From Bacillota bacterium (GTDB lineage Bacteria; Bacillota; DTU030; DUMP01): a stretch of 53,173 nucleotides of DNA. Location of the stretch: NCBI GenBank assembly GCA_030154105.1, contig JASKKP010000012.1:1-53173 (forward strand), given 5' to 3'. This document shows positions 8,216 through 15,649 of this stretch, piece by piece. The notes under the pieces were generated by a model. The model did no database searches, had not been told where the DNA came from, and was given only the letters and a program-made list of their open reading frames with translations. Position 1 is the stretch's first letter. Every line of letters starts with the position of its first letter. The position numbers and the translations under genes are program-made.

Positions 8216-8233
8216 GTGTTATACTAGACTTGG
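8216..8233 (+). promoter_or_regulatory. promoter-like element shared by two hicB genes, copy 2
   Basis: GTGTTATACTAGACTTGG with -10 TATACT at 8220-8225; identical to 6064-6081. Lies 60 bases before the HicB-type start. Confidence 0.5.
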
Positions 8234-8292
8234 GCTTTGTAAAGGGACGAGCAAATAAGAGGAAGAACAAGTTGCTAAAGGAGGGACGTATT

Positions 8293-8511
8293 TTGGCCAG
8301 ATTCACGGCTGTCTTTCAAAAGCGAGGAAACTGGTGGGTTGGGTACGTGGAGGAATTACCCGGTGCCAATACACAGGGGAAAACGCTTGAAGAAGCCCGA
8401 GAAAACCTGAGGGAAGCGGTAGCCCTAATCATCCAGGCGAATCGGGATACTATTGCCCCACCTAGCGACTCCAGCGAAACTGTCCGGGAAGAGCTAGTTG
8501 TCAACATATAA
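8293..8511 (+). CDS. orphan HicB-family protein
   Basis: 72 aa from a TTG start with AAAGGAGGG ending 7-8 bases upstream; the frame is open further upstream but has no better site. FTAVFQKRGNWWVGYVEELP then ANTQGKTLEEARENLREAV is the HicB fold. No hicA follows; the next 170 bases carry only palindrome copy 7 and a decayed small gene. It may be a leftover antitoxin, or may act on a HicA elsewhere. Confidence 0.8.
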   Translation: MARFTAVFQKRGNWWVGYVEELPGANTQGKTLEEARENLREAVALIIQANRDTIAPPSDSSETVREELVVNI

Positions 8512-8569
8512 AGCGACGAGAGCTACTGCAATGGTTACGAAAACAAGAGTGCATTTTGCTTAGCTTTCC

Positions 8570-8582
8570 GGTGCCGGGCACC
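8570..8582. repeat. palindromic repeat, copy 7
   Basis: Exact GGTGCCGGGCACC followed by TTCCAATT. Confidence 0.7.
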
Positions 8583-8685
8583 TTCCAATTCGTGGCAATA
8601 GTAACCTCCACGGAAAGGTTCCGTCATGCCGGCAATAATTAGGTGGTAAAACCGGCAGCAAGCGGGTATAATGGTCCTCGGGGTG

Positions 8686-8895
8686 ATGGTAGTGGCTTTG
8701 CCGTGCGAACCACGAGACTATGCCAAGGCCCTTATCAAGCGGTTAAATGACGACCAGGTGCGAACGCTATTGGTTATCCTGGAATCTATGGCTTGGCCGA
8801 CAGAGCGCGTTACTCCGGTTGAAATTAAGGCGGGAGATTCCCAGCGCCGGTCGTGCACCTTCCACAAGGTGCGGTTCAGGTGGGACACTCGATGA
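8686..8895 (+). pseudogene. truncated small antitoxin-like protein
   Basis: Starts MVVALPCEPRDYAKALIKRL then NDDQVRTLLVILESM, a pair of helices like the N-terminus of several type II antitoxins. After VTPVEIKAGD the frame runs into a degenerate copy of the palindrome (CGCCGGTCGTGCACC, about 8845) and the rest (HKVRFRWDTR) looks like non-coding sequence read through. A TATAAT lies at 8666-8671 just upstream. Family not certain. Confidence 0.35.
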
Positions 8896-8900
8896 AAGCA

Positions 8901-9845
8901 CTACTTGAACAGAGAAAGCGTTTGTGGTTGCGGTAGTATTTCTGCCGAAGGCTCTCCCACGAGCACAGGGCTACTGACTTTGTGCCGGGCAGCGTTCTTC
9001 GTAACGGCGCTCAGGGACTGATTCGCATAGCAATAGGTACAGGCAAACTTGCAGGTGTTATACATGCCCATATCGACGGACTCGGCGCATAAACACTCCT
9101 GCCGTTGTCCCTTGTCATTTGGAACTGATAGGGACAAGCCGAACACCTTGTTGGCCAGGGCAACGTCAATGCAGGCACCGCGGCGAATGCCGAACTGATC
9201 GAGGTCAATCTTCTCCGAGCACGCATACACGGCCAGTCGCTTGTTTCTGGCTATGCTTTCGATACCTTGGACAAGCTCGCGGAGCATTCCCCTGTTTTCT
9301 TCCCGTGTTATGTCCTGCACATTTATTCCGTGTTGGTTCTTCAGATGTTTCAGCTTGGGAATAACCTTCCTGTATATATCCAAGAAACTTATCACTACTC
9401 TCTCCGTATAACTAGCGAGTTCGGCGGCCAAGTATGAGAACCGTTCTATATGGTAGCCGATCGGCGTTACGTTGCTTAGAATAATAGGATCATAACGCCA
9501 GATAACCCTATTGGCTCCAATCATGGAACTTAGTTTTTTGAATGTATCAACCCGCACCGATAGGGGCGGCACCCTTGGTTCAAAAGCAGGAGGATAATCG
9601 TTCAGAGTGTACTGAAAGTAGTAGTGATAGCCGCCGTCATCCAGCACTTTTAGGTGTTTCATAAGCGGTGCCGGGTTCTTGGTCCAAAAGACGATGAAGT
9701 CTACGTCGGACGGCTTTAGACTAACTACAGTTTGCCTTCGATTAAAGGGGTTCACCCTTATGAAGAACTGTTCTTTGATTCTATTAAGGAACCAGTCAGC
9801 ATAGAAAGCCGGGATATCAGTTCTTCGGCTGGCGCTGATTATCAC
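8901..9845 (-). CDS. DUF1848 protein with a C-terminal CX3CX2C cluster
   Basis: 314 aa. Opens MIISASRRTDIPAFYADWF, the hallmark of DUF1848, with VFWTKNPAPL at about 53-62 and RYDPIILS at 117-124. Near the C-terminus are CLC (251-253) and CKFACTYCYAN (265-275): the CX3CX2C pattern that binds an iron-sulfur cluster in radical-SAM enzymes, but at the wrong end of the protein for a classical one. The TIM-barrel-like body and this cluster suggest a circularly rearranged radical-SAM enzyme (inference). Substrate unknown. No operon partner: flanks are decayed toxin-antitoxin genes. The last ~25 residues past LSAVTKNAA look weakly conserved. Confidence 0.85.
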   Translation of the reverse strand: MIISASRRTDIPAFYADWFLNRIKEQFFIRVNPFNRRQTVVSLKPSDVDFIVFWTKNPAPLMKHLKVLDDGGYHYYFQYTLNDYPPAFEPRVPPLSVRVDTFKKLSSMIGANRVIWRYDPIILSNVTPIGYHIERFSYLAAELASYTERVVISFLDIYRKVIPKLKHLKNQHGINVQDITREENRGMLRELVQGIESIARNKRLAVYACSEKIDLDQFGIRRGACIDVALANKVFGLSLSVPNDKGQRQECLCAESVDMGMYNTCKFACTYCYANQSLSAVTKNAARHKVSSPVLVGEPSAEILPQPQTLSLFK

Positions 9846-9905
9846 TATTGTTACTACCCACCTTCATCCAACAAAGGTAATTGTCTGGCAACTCAGCGCT
9901 GGAAA

Positions 9906-10092
9906 TTACCGGGGGTTCTGTCTTCTCTTCATTTCTCGTTCCACCCAGCTCACAGTTTCTTCGGCTACGGTAACCGCTTGTTCCCAGTCCTATCTTGTGA
10001 CTGGTTCCCAGTTCCCAGGGTAACGAGTGGTTAGGGCATAAACTGATAGAGTGGCTGCTTTTGGCCCAGTTGAGCCAGGTGCCAAGCTTCAT
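9906..10092 (-). pseudogene. decayed HEPN-domain protein (toxin half of an MNT-HEPN pair)
   Basis: Begins MKLGTWLNWAKSSHSI at 10092, a typical HEPN start overlapping the MNT stop (ATGA). The same strand later reads DWEQAVTVAEETVSWVERE then MKRRQNPR and stop (9906), a typical HEPN C-terminal helix, but in another frame and with most of the middle (~80 residues) missing. Clear loss of function. Confidence 0.55.
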
Positions 10093-10284
10093 CGTGACGC
10101 TCGTTCATAGACTGTCCGCCCCTTCAAGGCTTCCGAATAAATGTACGCAGGATTGTTGCTGTGTTTGAAGACATCCACTGGTGTTTCCACTATGACGTCG
10201 ATCGGCATCTGCAGGCAGAGTAAGGAGTTCCATATAGATTTCCTGCGCCAGCTGCCGCCTATTCTCAGTTCTTTTTGGGCCTTT
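10089..10284 (-). pseudogene. decayed MNT-type nucleotidyltransferase (antitoxin half)
   Basis: C-terminal part is recognisable: MPIDVIVETPVDVFKHSNN then AYIYSEALKGRTVYERASR and stop. The preceding helix NRRQLAQEIYMELLTL lies in a different frame, so there is a frameshift around 10210-10230. The N-terminal GSxxxG...DxD catalytic part is gone; the gene is cut off exactly at palindrome copy 8 (10285-10297). Confidence 0.6.
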
Positions 10285-10297
10285 GGTGCCAGGCACC
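10285..10297. repeat. palindromic repeat, copy 8
   Basis: GGTGCCAGGCACC followed by TGGGAATTG; marks the breakpoint of the MNT pseudogene. Confidence 0.72.
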
Positions 10298-10345
10298 TGG
10301 GAATTGCCTGGATTTTCTTTGGTTCTAATTGCAAGGCCGTTGGTT

Positions 10346-10840
10346 TTATGTGTGAGTAGTTGATTTCAGAGGCTTTTCAAAGTCAATTTCATCTTGTCCC
10401 AAAAGCCTTACGTAATTCTTACTCGCCTTTACGGCATTAAAAAGTTTCTTATCCGCAGTCCAGAACTCGCATTTTGTTTTAGAACCTTTGGAGGCAATTT
10501 CCGTCACGGCCAGGTAGGCCGCGTCATAAAATGTGGGCAAGTCATATTCGGCAAAAATTTTCCAGGCCAATTGCCGTATCTCAGCGGTCTCAAGGTAGGT
10601 GATGAGCCTCAGGCTTTGAAAAATCTCCCAAGCTTCTTCTGCTTCCGCAGTGGATATTGCTTCATTTTTGATCTTTTGCCGCAACACGCTACCTACTTCA
10701 ACCCAAGCAAAAGAAGGTAGGACGACTTCCAACCCGTAATCAACCGCCGTTTCCAACAGCCTTGCCGCGGCTTCGCTGCCTTCTTCAGAGACAAGAATTT
10801 TGATCAGCACGCTACTATCCAGACAAATGCAGCCGCTCAA
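10346..10840 (-). CDS. vapC: PIN-domain toxin, second copy
   Basis: 164 aa. CLDSSVLIKILVSEEGSEAA (first Asp), FAWVEVGSVL (Glu), LPTFYDAAYLAVTE (Asp) and FWTADKKLFNAV (last Asp) give the full PIN acidic set. Sequence unlike the PIN toxin at 7393, so a separate acquisition, not a tandem copy. Its ATG overlaps the antitoxin stop by 4 bases. Confidence 0.86.
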   Translation of the reverse strand: MSGCICLDSSVLIKILVSEEGSEAAARLLETAVDYGLEVVLPSFAWVEVGSVLRQKIKNEAISTAEAEEAWEIFQSLRLITYLETAEIRQLAWKIFAEYDLPTFYDAAYLAVTEIASKGSKTKCEFWTADKKLFNAVKASKNYVRLLGQDEIDFEKPLKSTTHT

Positions 10841-11139
10841 TGCTTCCCGCGCTCCCTTAACTCACGGATGGTTTCCACCGAATCTCTCTGGCTTTCCCTT
10901 TTCCCCATTGTCTCTCTTAATCTGGCAGCCCTTCGTAAAGCTTCCTTAGTCTCTGCCACACGCATCAGTAACTCAGCCTTTTCGAGCTTTTCCAGCATAC
11001 TTTCATAACTTAAGGCATCAATCACATAAGCCACCGGCTTAGATCTTTGCATAACTACGGCCGGCATGCGCGTTTCTAACACTCGTTTTATGACTGCACT
11101 GGCATTCTGACGAATTTCAGTAACTCCTACGGTAAACAT
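10837..11139 (-). CDS. Phd/YefM-family antitoxin of the second PIN toxin
   Basis: 100 aa. VGVTEIRQNASAVIKRVLET and PAVVMQRSKPVAYVIDALSY are the Phd/YefM N-terminus; the remainder is a charged helix (LRRAARLRETMGKRESQRDS). Likely binds its own operator as a dimer and masks the PIN active site. Starts at an ATG 18 bases after AAGGAAGGGG, so the ribosome site is loose. Confidence 0.85.
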   Translation of the reverse strand: MFTVGVTEIRQNASAVIKRVLETRMPAVVMQRSKPVAYVIDALSYESMLEKLEKAELLMRVAETKEALRRAARLRETMGKRESQRDSVETIRELRERGKH

Positions 11140-11182
11140 TTAAATGCGACCCCTTCCTTTGCTTTCACTGCTATTATAGCAG

Positions 11183-11374
11183 TTAAGCGTTCGCTTTTAC
11201 AATACAATAGGCGTCTACATATCCTTTGAAAAGCCTCTGTTTTACCAAAGGAGCAATGAATTCCATGGCCCAATGCCCCACCGGAACACTGCGAAAGAGG
11301 GGGCTCGCTGGCCGATCAACTAAGCTTTTTCCTTCTTCCGGCCGATAAATATACTGGTTAAACCGTTCGTTCAC
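11183..11374 (-). pseudogene. fragment of an S-layer-homology (SLH) protein
   Basis: Reads LFRSVPVGHWAMEFIAPLVK then QRLFKGYVDAY, one SLH repeat (DVPxxHWA...I..L...G...GY). Normal SLH proteins carry three repeats plus a large body; only one is left. The sigma-28 promoter of fliD lies within the same bases on the other strand, so this is old debris. Confidence 0.55.
11321..11348 (+). promoter_or_regulatory. candidate sigma-28 promoter of fliD
   Basis: TAAG (11321-11324), 16 bases, GCCGATAA (11341-11348). Sigma-28/SigD consensus is TAAA-N15-GCCGATAA. It ends 60 bases before the fliD start. Confidence 0.6.
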
Positions 11375-11407
11375 TGCCCGCCCGCAAGGAAAAAGGGGGT
11401 AGTCAGA

Positions 11408-12988
11408 TTGGCTTACATCGGCAGCTTAAGCGGCGTGCCAAGCACAAATTATAGTTACGTAGATTACAGCCGCATCAGCGGCCTGGCCAGCGGGCTCGAT
11501 ACGGAGAGCATAGTCAACTCCTTGATGCAGGCGGAGAGAATTCCCCTCGACCGGCTGCTTCAGGAAAAGCAGATCTGGGAATGGAAGCAGGAAGATTACC
11601 GGACGGTAAATAGTGCCCTCAGCGAGCTCAGGGACAAGCTCTTTTCGGCCAAGCTTCAGTCAACTTATCTGGTCAAGAAAACAACCTCTACCAATACGGC
11701 CGTCGTCACGGCCACGGCAACGGCTACGGCCAGCGTGGGAACGTACTATATAACGGTGAGCCAGCTAGCCCGCCCCGCCACTGCTTACAGTTCAGACCAA
11801 ATCGTTACCGATGTTAACAGTTTCGATCCAAATAAGCCGCTAGCTTCGTACTGGACAAACTTGGCGAACACAACTATCGAATTCGAAATTAATGGCCAGC
11901 CATTCACCGTAGATCCGGACACTACTTCTCTGAATCAGGTAATTGCTGAGGTCAACGCCGACAAGGCTGCCGGCGTCACCATGGCTTACGATGCGCAAAG
12001 TGGCAAGGTATTTCTTTCTACCACTACCACTGGATCTACTGCAAAGATTATGCTTGAAGACGTGTCAGGTACCTTTCTCACCGACACACTCAAACTCCCT
12101 ACCTACCCTACGTATCCTACTCCTACCGGCCAAGACGCTGTCTTCAATATCAACGGTTTCGAAACCACCAGCCACACGAACTCCTATACGATAAACGGTA
12201 CCACCTTCCAGTTCGGCGGCGAAGGAAGCGTCACCATCACGCTTGGATACGACGTTGACGCCATCGTCTCCGCGATAAAGGGCGTGGTCGATGCATATAA
12301 CAGCACCCTTAAAACCATGACCGATCTTTACTACCAGAAACGCAACCGCGACTATCCGCCTCTCACGGATGAACAGCGCAAAGCCTTGACCCAGGACCAA
12401 ATTGAGAAGTGGGAAAAGCTTGCCCGAAGCGGTATGCTCTCTAACGACCCGACCCTGGCCGACATTATCTCTACCTTACGGAGCATCGCGAGCTCCATTG
12501 TGGAAAGCCAGCCAATCTCAACCATCGACGGCAAACAGGTTACGCTGAACAGCCTTTCCGCCATCGGCATTAACACGGAGAACTGGTGGGGCCGGGGACA
12601 GCTTAAAGTAGACGAGAGTAAACTTCGCCAGGCCGTGGAGGCAGACCCGGAGGCCGTCATGCGGCTTTTTACCAATCCAAACGCCACCGGTTCTCTCACC
12701 GATACCAGCGACCCCAACTCCGGCCTGGCCGTGCGGCTGTACAACGCGGTAAACAACGCCATCAAAACCATTACCGCTATAGCCGGCACGAGCAGCGACC
12801 TGGCGGACAACAGCTCCATCAGCCAGCGCATCCGCGAGTTATCGGACCGTGCCGCCGACCTCGAGCGCCGGCTGGACGAAAAACGCGAGCAATACTACCG
12901 TCAGTTTACCGCCCTGGAACAGGCCATTGCCCAGATGAACAGCCAGGCTGCCTACCTCGCCTCGATGCTGAGCGGAGGCAGCAGGTAA
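11408..12988 (+). CDS. fliD: flagellar hook-associated protein 2 (filament cap)
   Basis: 526 aa. N-terminal ISGLASGLDTESIVNSLMQA followed by PLDRLLQEKQIWEWKQEDYR is the FliD signature. A Thr/Ala-rich stretch (KTTSTNTAVVTATATATA) leads into the variable outer domains. The C-terminal 100 residues form a coiled coil ending QMNSQAAYLASMLSG, needed for assembly into the pentameric cap. Exported by the flagellar type III apparatus, so no signal peptide. TTG start with GGGGGTAG 5-10 bases upstream. First gene of a two-gene unit with a FliT-like chaperone; stands apart from the flg block at 21-25 kb and faces the other way. Confidence 0.92.
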   Translation: MAYIGSLSGVPSTNYSYVDYSRISGLASGLDTESIVNSLMQAERIPLDRLLQEKQIWEWKQEDYRTVNSALSELRDKLFSAKLQSTYLVKKTTSTNTAVVTATATATASVGTYYITVSQLARPATAYSSDQIVTDVNSFDPNKPLASYWTNLANTTIEFEINGQPFTVDPDTTSLNQVIAEVNADKAAGVTMAYDAQSGKVFLSTTTTGSTAKIMLEDVSGTFLTDTLKLPTYPTYPTPTGQDAVFNINGFETTSHTNSYTINGTTFQFGGEGSVTITLGYDVDAIVSAIKGVVDAYNSTLKTMTDLYYQKRNRDYPPLTDEQRKALTQDQIEKWEKLARSGMLSNDPTLADIISTLRSIASSIVESQPISTIDGKQVTLNSLSAIGINTENWWGRGQLKVDESKLRQAVEADPEAVMRLFTNPNATGSLTDTSDPNSGLAVRLYNAVNNAIKTITAIAGTSSDLADNSSISQRIRELSDRAADLERRLDEKREQYYRQFTALEQAIAQMNSQAAYLASMLSGGSR

Positions 12989-13007
12989 CACCTCAGGAAT
13001 AATCGCC

Positions 13008-13439
13008 ATGAATATGAAAGAGGAAGAAAACTTGAAGCAGTCCCTCGCCCAGGAGCTTCGGCTTCTGGGCGAGTTCCTTAGGCTCGGCGAAGAGATCCTG
13101 GAGGCGGCCGGCGCCGGGCAGCTTCCCCTTTTGGGAGAGCTTCTCGAACAGAGAAACAGGGCGTTTGAGGCGTTCAAAACCTGCCCGCTTCCCGCAGGGC
13201 TGCAGGTCACAGACCTTCTCAACCACCCGGAAAAAGAGGTTGCCGCCCTAGCCCGCGAGGTAAGCGAGAAACTTCAGGCGGCAATTAGCCAGAACGCGCT
13301 TCTTAATGAAAAGTTGAGCAGTCTCCGCTTGGTCCTGGCGGAGGAGCTAAGGAGGCTGGACCTCTCACGCCAGGTCAGCAAGGCCTATTTTTCAGGCCTT
13401 ATGCCAATAGGCGGCGCCTTCCTTGACAAGCGCCGCTAA
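13008..13439 (+). CDS. FliT/FlgN-like flagellar chaperone
   Basis: 143 aa, almost wholly helical and Leu/Glu-rich (LKQSLAQELRLLGEFLRLGE, LLEQRNRAFEAF). It begins 19 bases after fliD. In Firmicutes the gene after fliD is usually FliS or FliT; size and texture fit FliT, a chaperone that keeps FliD unfolded for export. The start has only a weak ribosome site (CAGGAATAAT), so it may be translated by coupling. Confidence 0.6.
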   Translation: MNMKEEENLKQSLAQELRLLGEFLRLGEEILEAAGAGQLPLLGELLEQRNRAFEAFKTCPLPAGLQVTDLLNHPEKEVAALAREVSEKLQAAISQNALLNEKLSSLRLVLAEELRRLDLSRQVSKAYFSGLMPIGGAFLDKRR

Positions 13440-13456
13440 GGTCCCCGGTGCCAGAG

Positions 13457-13957
13457 TTAAAGCCAGCTTTGTCGCACGTATCTTTCTCGCGCTTCAGCGA
13501 TGGTTTTCCAAGCGTCTTCCGCCGAGCGCCAGGGGCCGATTTCGGTTCGCTTACCTTCCAGTTCTTTGTACACCGCGAAAAAGTGCGCTATTTCCTTAAT
13601 CAAGTTGGGCGGGAGGTCCTCGCTACTCGTCACCAGACCCCACTCAGGGTCGCCCACGGACACGGCGATGATCTTTTCGTCGTGTCCTTTATCGTCCCAC
13701 ATATCGAGCATGGCGACAGGTCTAGCCTCCACCAAGCAGCCGGGGAAGGTAGCCTCGCCCACCAGCACGAGGATGTCGAGTTCGTCCCCGTCCTCGGCCA
13801 GGGTCTCGGGAATGAAGCCGTAATCGGCGGGATAGCGCACGGCGGTAAAGAGCATCCGGTCTAACCGGATGGCCTTTAACGCGTGATCGTATTCATATTT
13901 GTTCCGCGACCCGCGCGGCACCTCGATAAAGGCGGTTACGTTTTCGTTCACCCGCAT
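13457..13957 (-). CDS. ppa: inorganic pyrophosphatase, family I
   Basis: 166 aa, the usual length for bacterial family I. Hydrolyses pyrophosphate to two phosphates. FIEVPRGSRNKYEYD (substrate Lys/Glu), YPADYGFIPET, and the signature DGDELDILVL with its metal-binding Asp trio; AHFFAVYKELEGK near the end. ATG with AGGAG 5 bases upstream. Single-gene unit facing the fliD operon. The final FliT codons and the last ppa codons are 17 bases apart, without a clear terminator. Confidence 0.95.
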   Translation of the reverse strand: MRVNENVTAFIEVPRGSRNKYEYDHALKAIRLDRMLFTAVRYPADYGFIPETLAEDGDELDILVLVGEATFPGCLVEARPVAMLDMWDDKGHDEKIIAVSVGDPEWGLVTSSEDLPPNLIKEIAHFFAVYKELEGKRTEIGPWRSAEDAWKTIAEARERYVRQSWL

Positions 13958-14272
13958 CTTTTCTCCTTTTAGCGTTCTCGGCTCTTAGTCTTTCCTGGAG
14001 AGCAGGGTTTTAGAAAATCTGGGCAATGGCAGGCGAACTATGCCGTAAAGCCCGTACTCCACCCTGGACCAAGGCCAAGGTACATATAAAAGAATGGCTA
14101 TGAGCGGTCTGGGAGTGTTACAATACTATTAGGTGACTCGAAAGGCCGCGCTGGCCACTAATTGGAAGGACCGCAGGCAATTGCCTTCTTAACCGCCAGC
14201 CGGGTCAAAGCGGCAGTTGGGCCTTCCTACTTCCCGGAGCCACAAGAAAACTTATAGGAGGGGGCCTAGACG
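13958..14272. other. gap with a possible folded leader before the DUF433 gene
   Basis: No gene seen. GGAAGG (14164-14169) can pair with CCTTCC (14222-14227), enclosing CCGC/GCGG and a small AGGCAATTGCCT palindrome (14175-14186). It does not match a riboswitch class that I know. The only promoter-like element is TTACAAT around 14118-14124. Confidence 0.25.
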
Positions 14273-14509
14273 GTGGACCGGATTGTGTGCAATCCCGAGA
14301 TTTTGGGTGGAAAACCGGTAATCAAGGGAACCAGAATAGCTGTTTATTTAATACTCGATCTCCTATCTGAGGGATATTCCTTTGAAGATATTCTTAGACT
14401 TTATCCGCATTTGACCACAGAAGATATTAAAGCCTGTATCAGATATGCGGCTCAACTGTGCCGGACAGGAGAAATCGAAGAATCGTATGGGGCGGCCAGT
14501 AATGCTTAA
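14273..14509 (+). CDS. DUF433-family antitoxin
   Basis: 78 aa. DRIVCNPEILGGKPVIKGTR is the diagnostic DUF433 start, followed by LILDLLSEGYSFEDILRLYP and LTTEDIKACIRYA (helix-turn-helix part). DUF433 proteins pair with PIN-like DUF5615 toxins. GTG start with AGGAGGGGG upstream. Its end overlaps the next gene by 8 bases. Confidence 0.88.
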   Translation: MDRIVCNPEILGGKPVIKGTRIAVYLILDLLSEGYSFEDILRLYPHLTTEDIKACIRYAAQLCRTGEIEESYGAASNA

Positions 14510-14864
14510 ATTCTTGACCGATGAGAATATTTTCCCTTCTACGGTGGAGATCCTTCGTGCCCATAATCTGGATGTTATTAATATTAAAGAACTGAGACTA
14601 GCTGGCATGGGCGACCGAGAGATAATGGATCTTGCCAAAAGAGAGGGGAGAATTCTAATTTCTCTTGATCTGCATTTCGCTAATATTTTTCTTTTTCCTC
14701 CGGGCGAATGTCCTGGTATTATTGTAATACACATAAAGCCAGCAGTGCCGGCTAAAGTAGACAGAGCAATGGAACGTTTTCTGCAACGGATGGACTCTGA
14801 AAAGATTGAAATTAAAAAGGCATTGGTAATCATAAGCGAGGATAAGTTTAGAATAAGGCGGTAA
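14502..14864 (+). CDS. DUF5615 PIN-like toxin
   Basis: 120 aa. LKFLTDENIFPSTVEILRAH and DVINIKELRLAGMGDREIMD then LAKREGRILISLDLHFANIF are the family core, with Asp residues in TDEN and SLDLHF in PIN-like positions. The start chosen (ATG at 14502) gives the usual family N-terminus; another in-frame ATG at 14487 would add five residues. Strong overlap with the DUF433 gene indicates coupling. The pair appears intact. Confidence 0.85.
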   Translation: MLKFLTDENIFPSTVEILRAHNLDVINIKELRLAGMGDREIMDLAKREGRILISLDLHFANIFLFPPGECPGIIVIHIKPAVPAKVDRAMERFLQRMDSEKIEIKKALVIISEDKFRIRR

Positions 14865-15163
14865 GTAAATAGATCGCTTTCACGCCAGAAGCTATAAGGG
14901 AGCCTGTCCCCGTAAAAGTTTTCAAGAGGTCCAGTTTTAGTCTTTTCTTGTTTGTTTCCTTCCAGGACGTGTAACTGCCCGAGTTAGTAGGTAACCTCTA
15001 CAGGTTTCGCCAGCCTCGAAGGTGCGAGTTACCGTCTTTAGCTTCCCGTCAGCGCAGTGTTTGGAAAGCAAAAGCTTTAGGAGGTTTATCCACGCTACTG
15101 CCCCTGCAATGCTCGTAAGCGCTGCAGGGGCAAATAGTGTTTGCTCCCGCCAAAGATGCTCTC
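14865..15163. other. gap with a gene remnant and a strong hairpin
   Basis: The minus strand from about 15160 to 14937 is open for 74 codons (includes WINLLKLLLSKHCADGKLK, RTFEAGETCRGYLLTRAVT) without a start codon; it may be the tail of a lost gene. Within it, TGCCCCTGCA (15099-15108) and TGCAGGGGCA (15123-15132) make a perfect 10-base hairpin, possibly the end of the small-gene transcript at 15164. At 14889 GGGAGCCTGTCCCC resembles a second type of dispersed palindrome. Confidence 0.3.
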
Positions 15164-15337
15164 CTACCTAAAGAGCTTACCCAGCATCCTGCTTACGGCC
15201 TTCCCCGCTATCCGTCGGGCCGCCCTCTTGGCCGTAGCCTTCGGCCCCCTGCTCACGGCCTGTATATCACCCAAGAGCCGCGCCAGGCCGTACAGGCCGC
15301 TTCTTAAGGCGCTGATACCGCTTCGCCTTCTCGCCAT
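15164..15337 (-). CDS. 57-aa very basic small protein, unrecognised
   Basis: ATG with AAGGAGG exactly 8 bases upstream, one of the best ribosome sites in the window. Product begins MARRRSGISALRSGLYGLAR, continues LLGDIQAVSRGPKATAKRAA and ends MLGKLFR: about 14 Arg/Lys, no Cys, one possible amphipathic helix at each end. The composition suggests nucleic-acid or ribosome binding; no function is known to me. It stands alone between decayed toxin-antitoxin genes. Confidence 0.7.
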   Translation of the reverse strand: MARRRSGISALRSGLYGLARLLGDIQAVSRGPKATAKRAARRIAGKAVSRMLGKLFR

Positions 15338-15498
15338 AGCGCCCACCTCCTTCTCGGCTTGACAGCCAACCTGCTTTTATCTTAGCACACTTACCCCGTC
15401 ATCTATGGACGGGGTAAAAATTGCGGGCTGCTTTTTCCAAAATGTGCCAGGCTCCCGGCTGCAGCGGAAACCGCCCACCCGGCCGCAGCAGGCGCCTC

Positions 15499-15649
15499 TT
15501 ACTGGCCGGAGGCAGATTTCTGCCGAATGTACTCAAGCAGCCGTTCGAGGAGAAGCAGCAGATCATCGAGCTCATTTCGGACCTTTGAGGCGAGTCACTG
15601 AGGCCCGAATCAGCTGCGCGCGGTCGGCCACTAGCTGCTCATTGAACAC
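15499..15649 (-). pseudogene. hepT: gutted HepT (HEPN) toxin
   Basis: GTG start at 15649 with AAAGGAGGG upstream; reads FNEQLVADRAQLIRASVTRL then hits a stop (GPK). Shifting frame gives LDDLLLLLERLLEYIRQK to a stop at 15499, which is the typical HepT C-terminus. About 45 of ~140 residues remain, so the RX4-6H active site is deleted. Confidence 0.6.

Noticed and set aside
4370-10297. CRISPR array from the regular GGTGCC repeats
   Set aside because: Units are 13-base palindromes at irregular distances (200-1700 bases) with genes between; no cas genes.
14100-14272. cobalamin or other riboswitch before DUF433
   Set aside because: Core motifs absent; only generic pairings.
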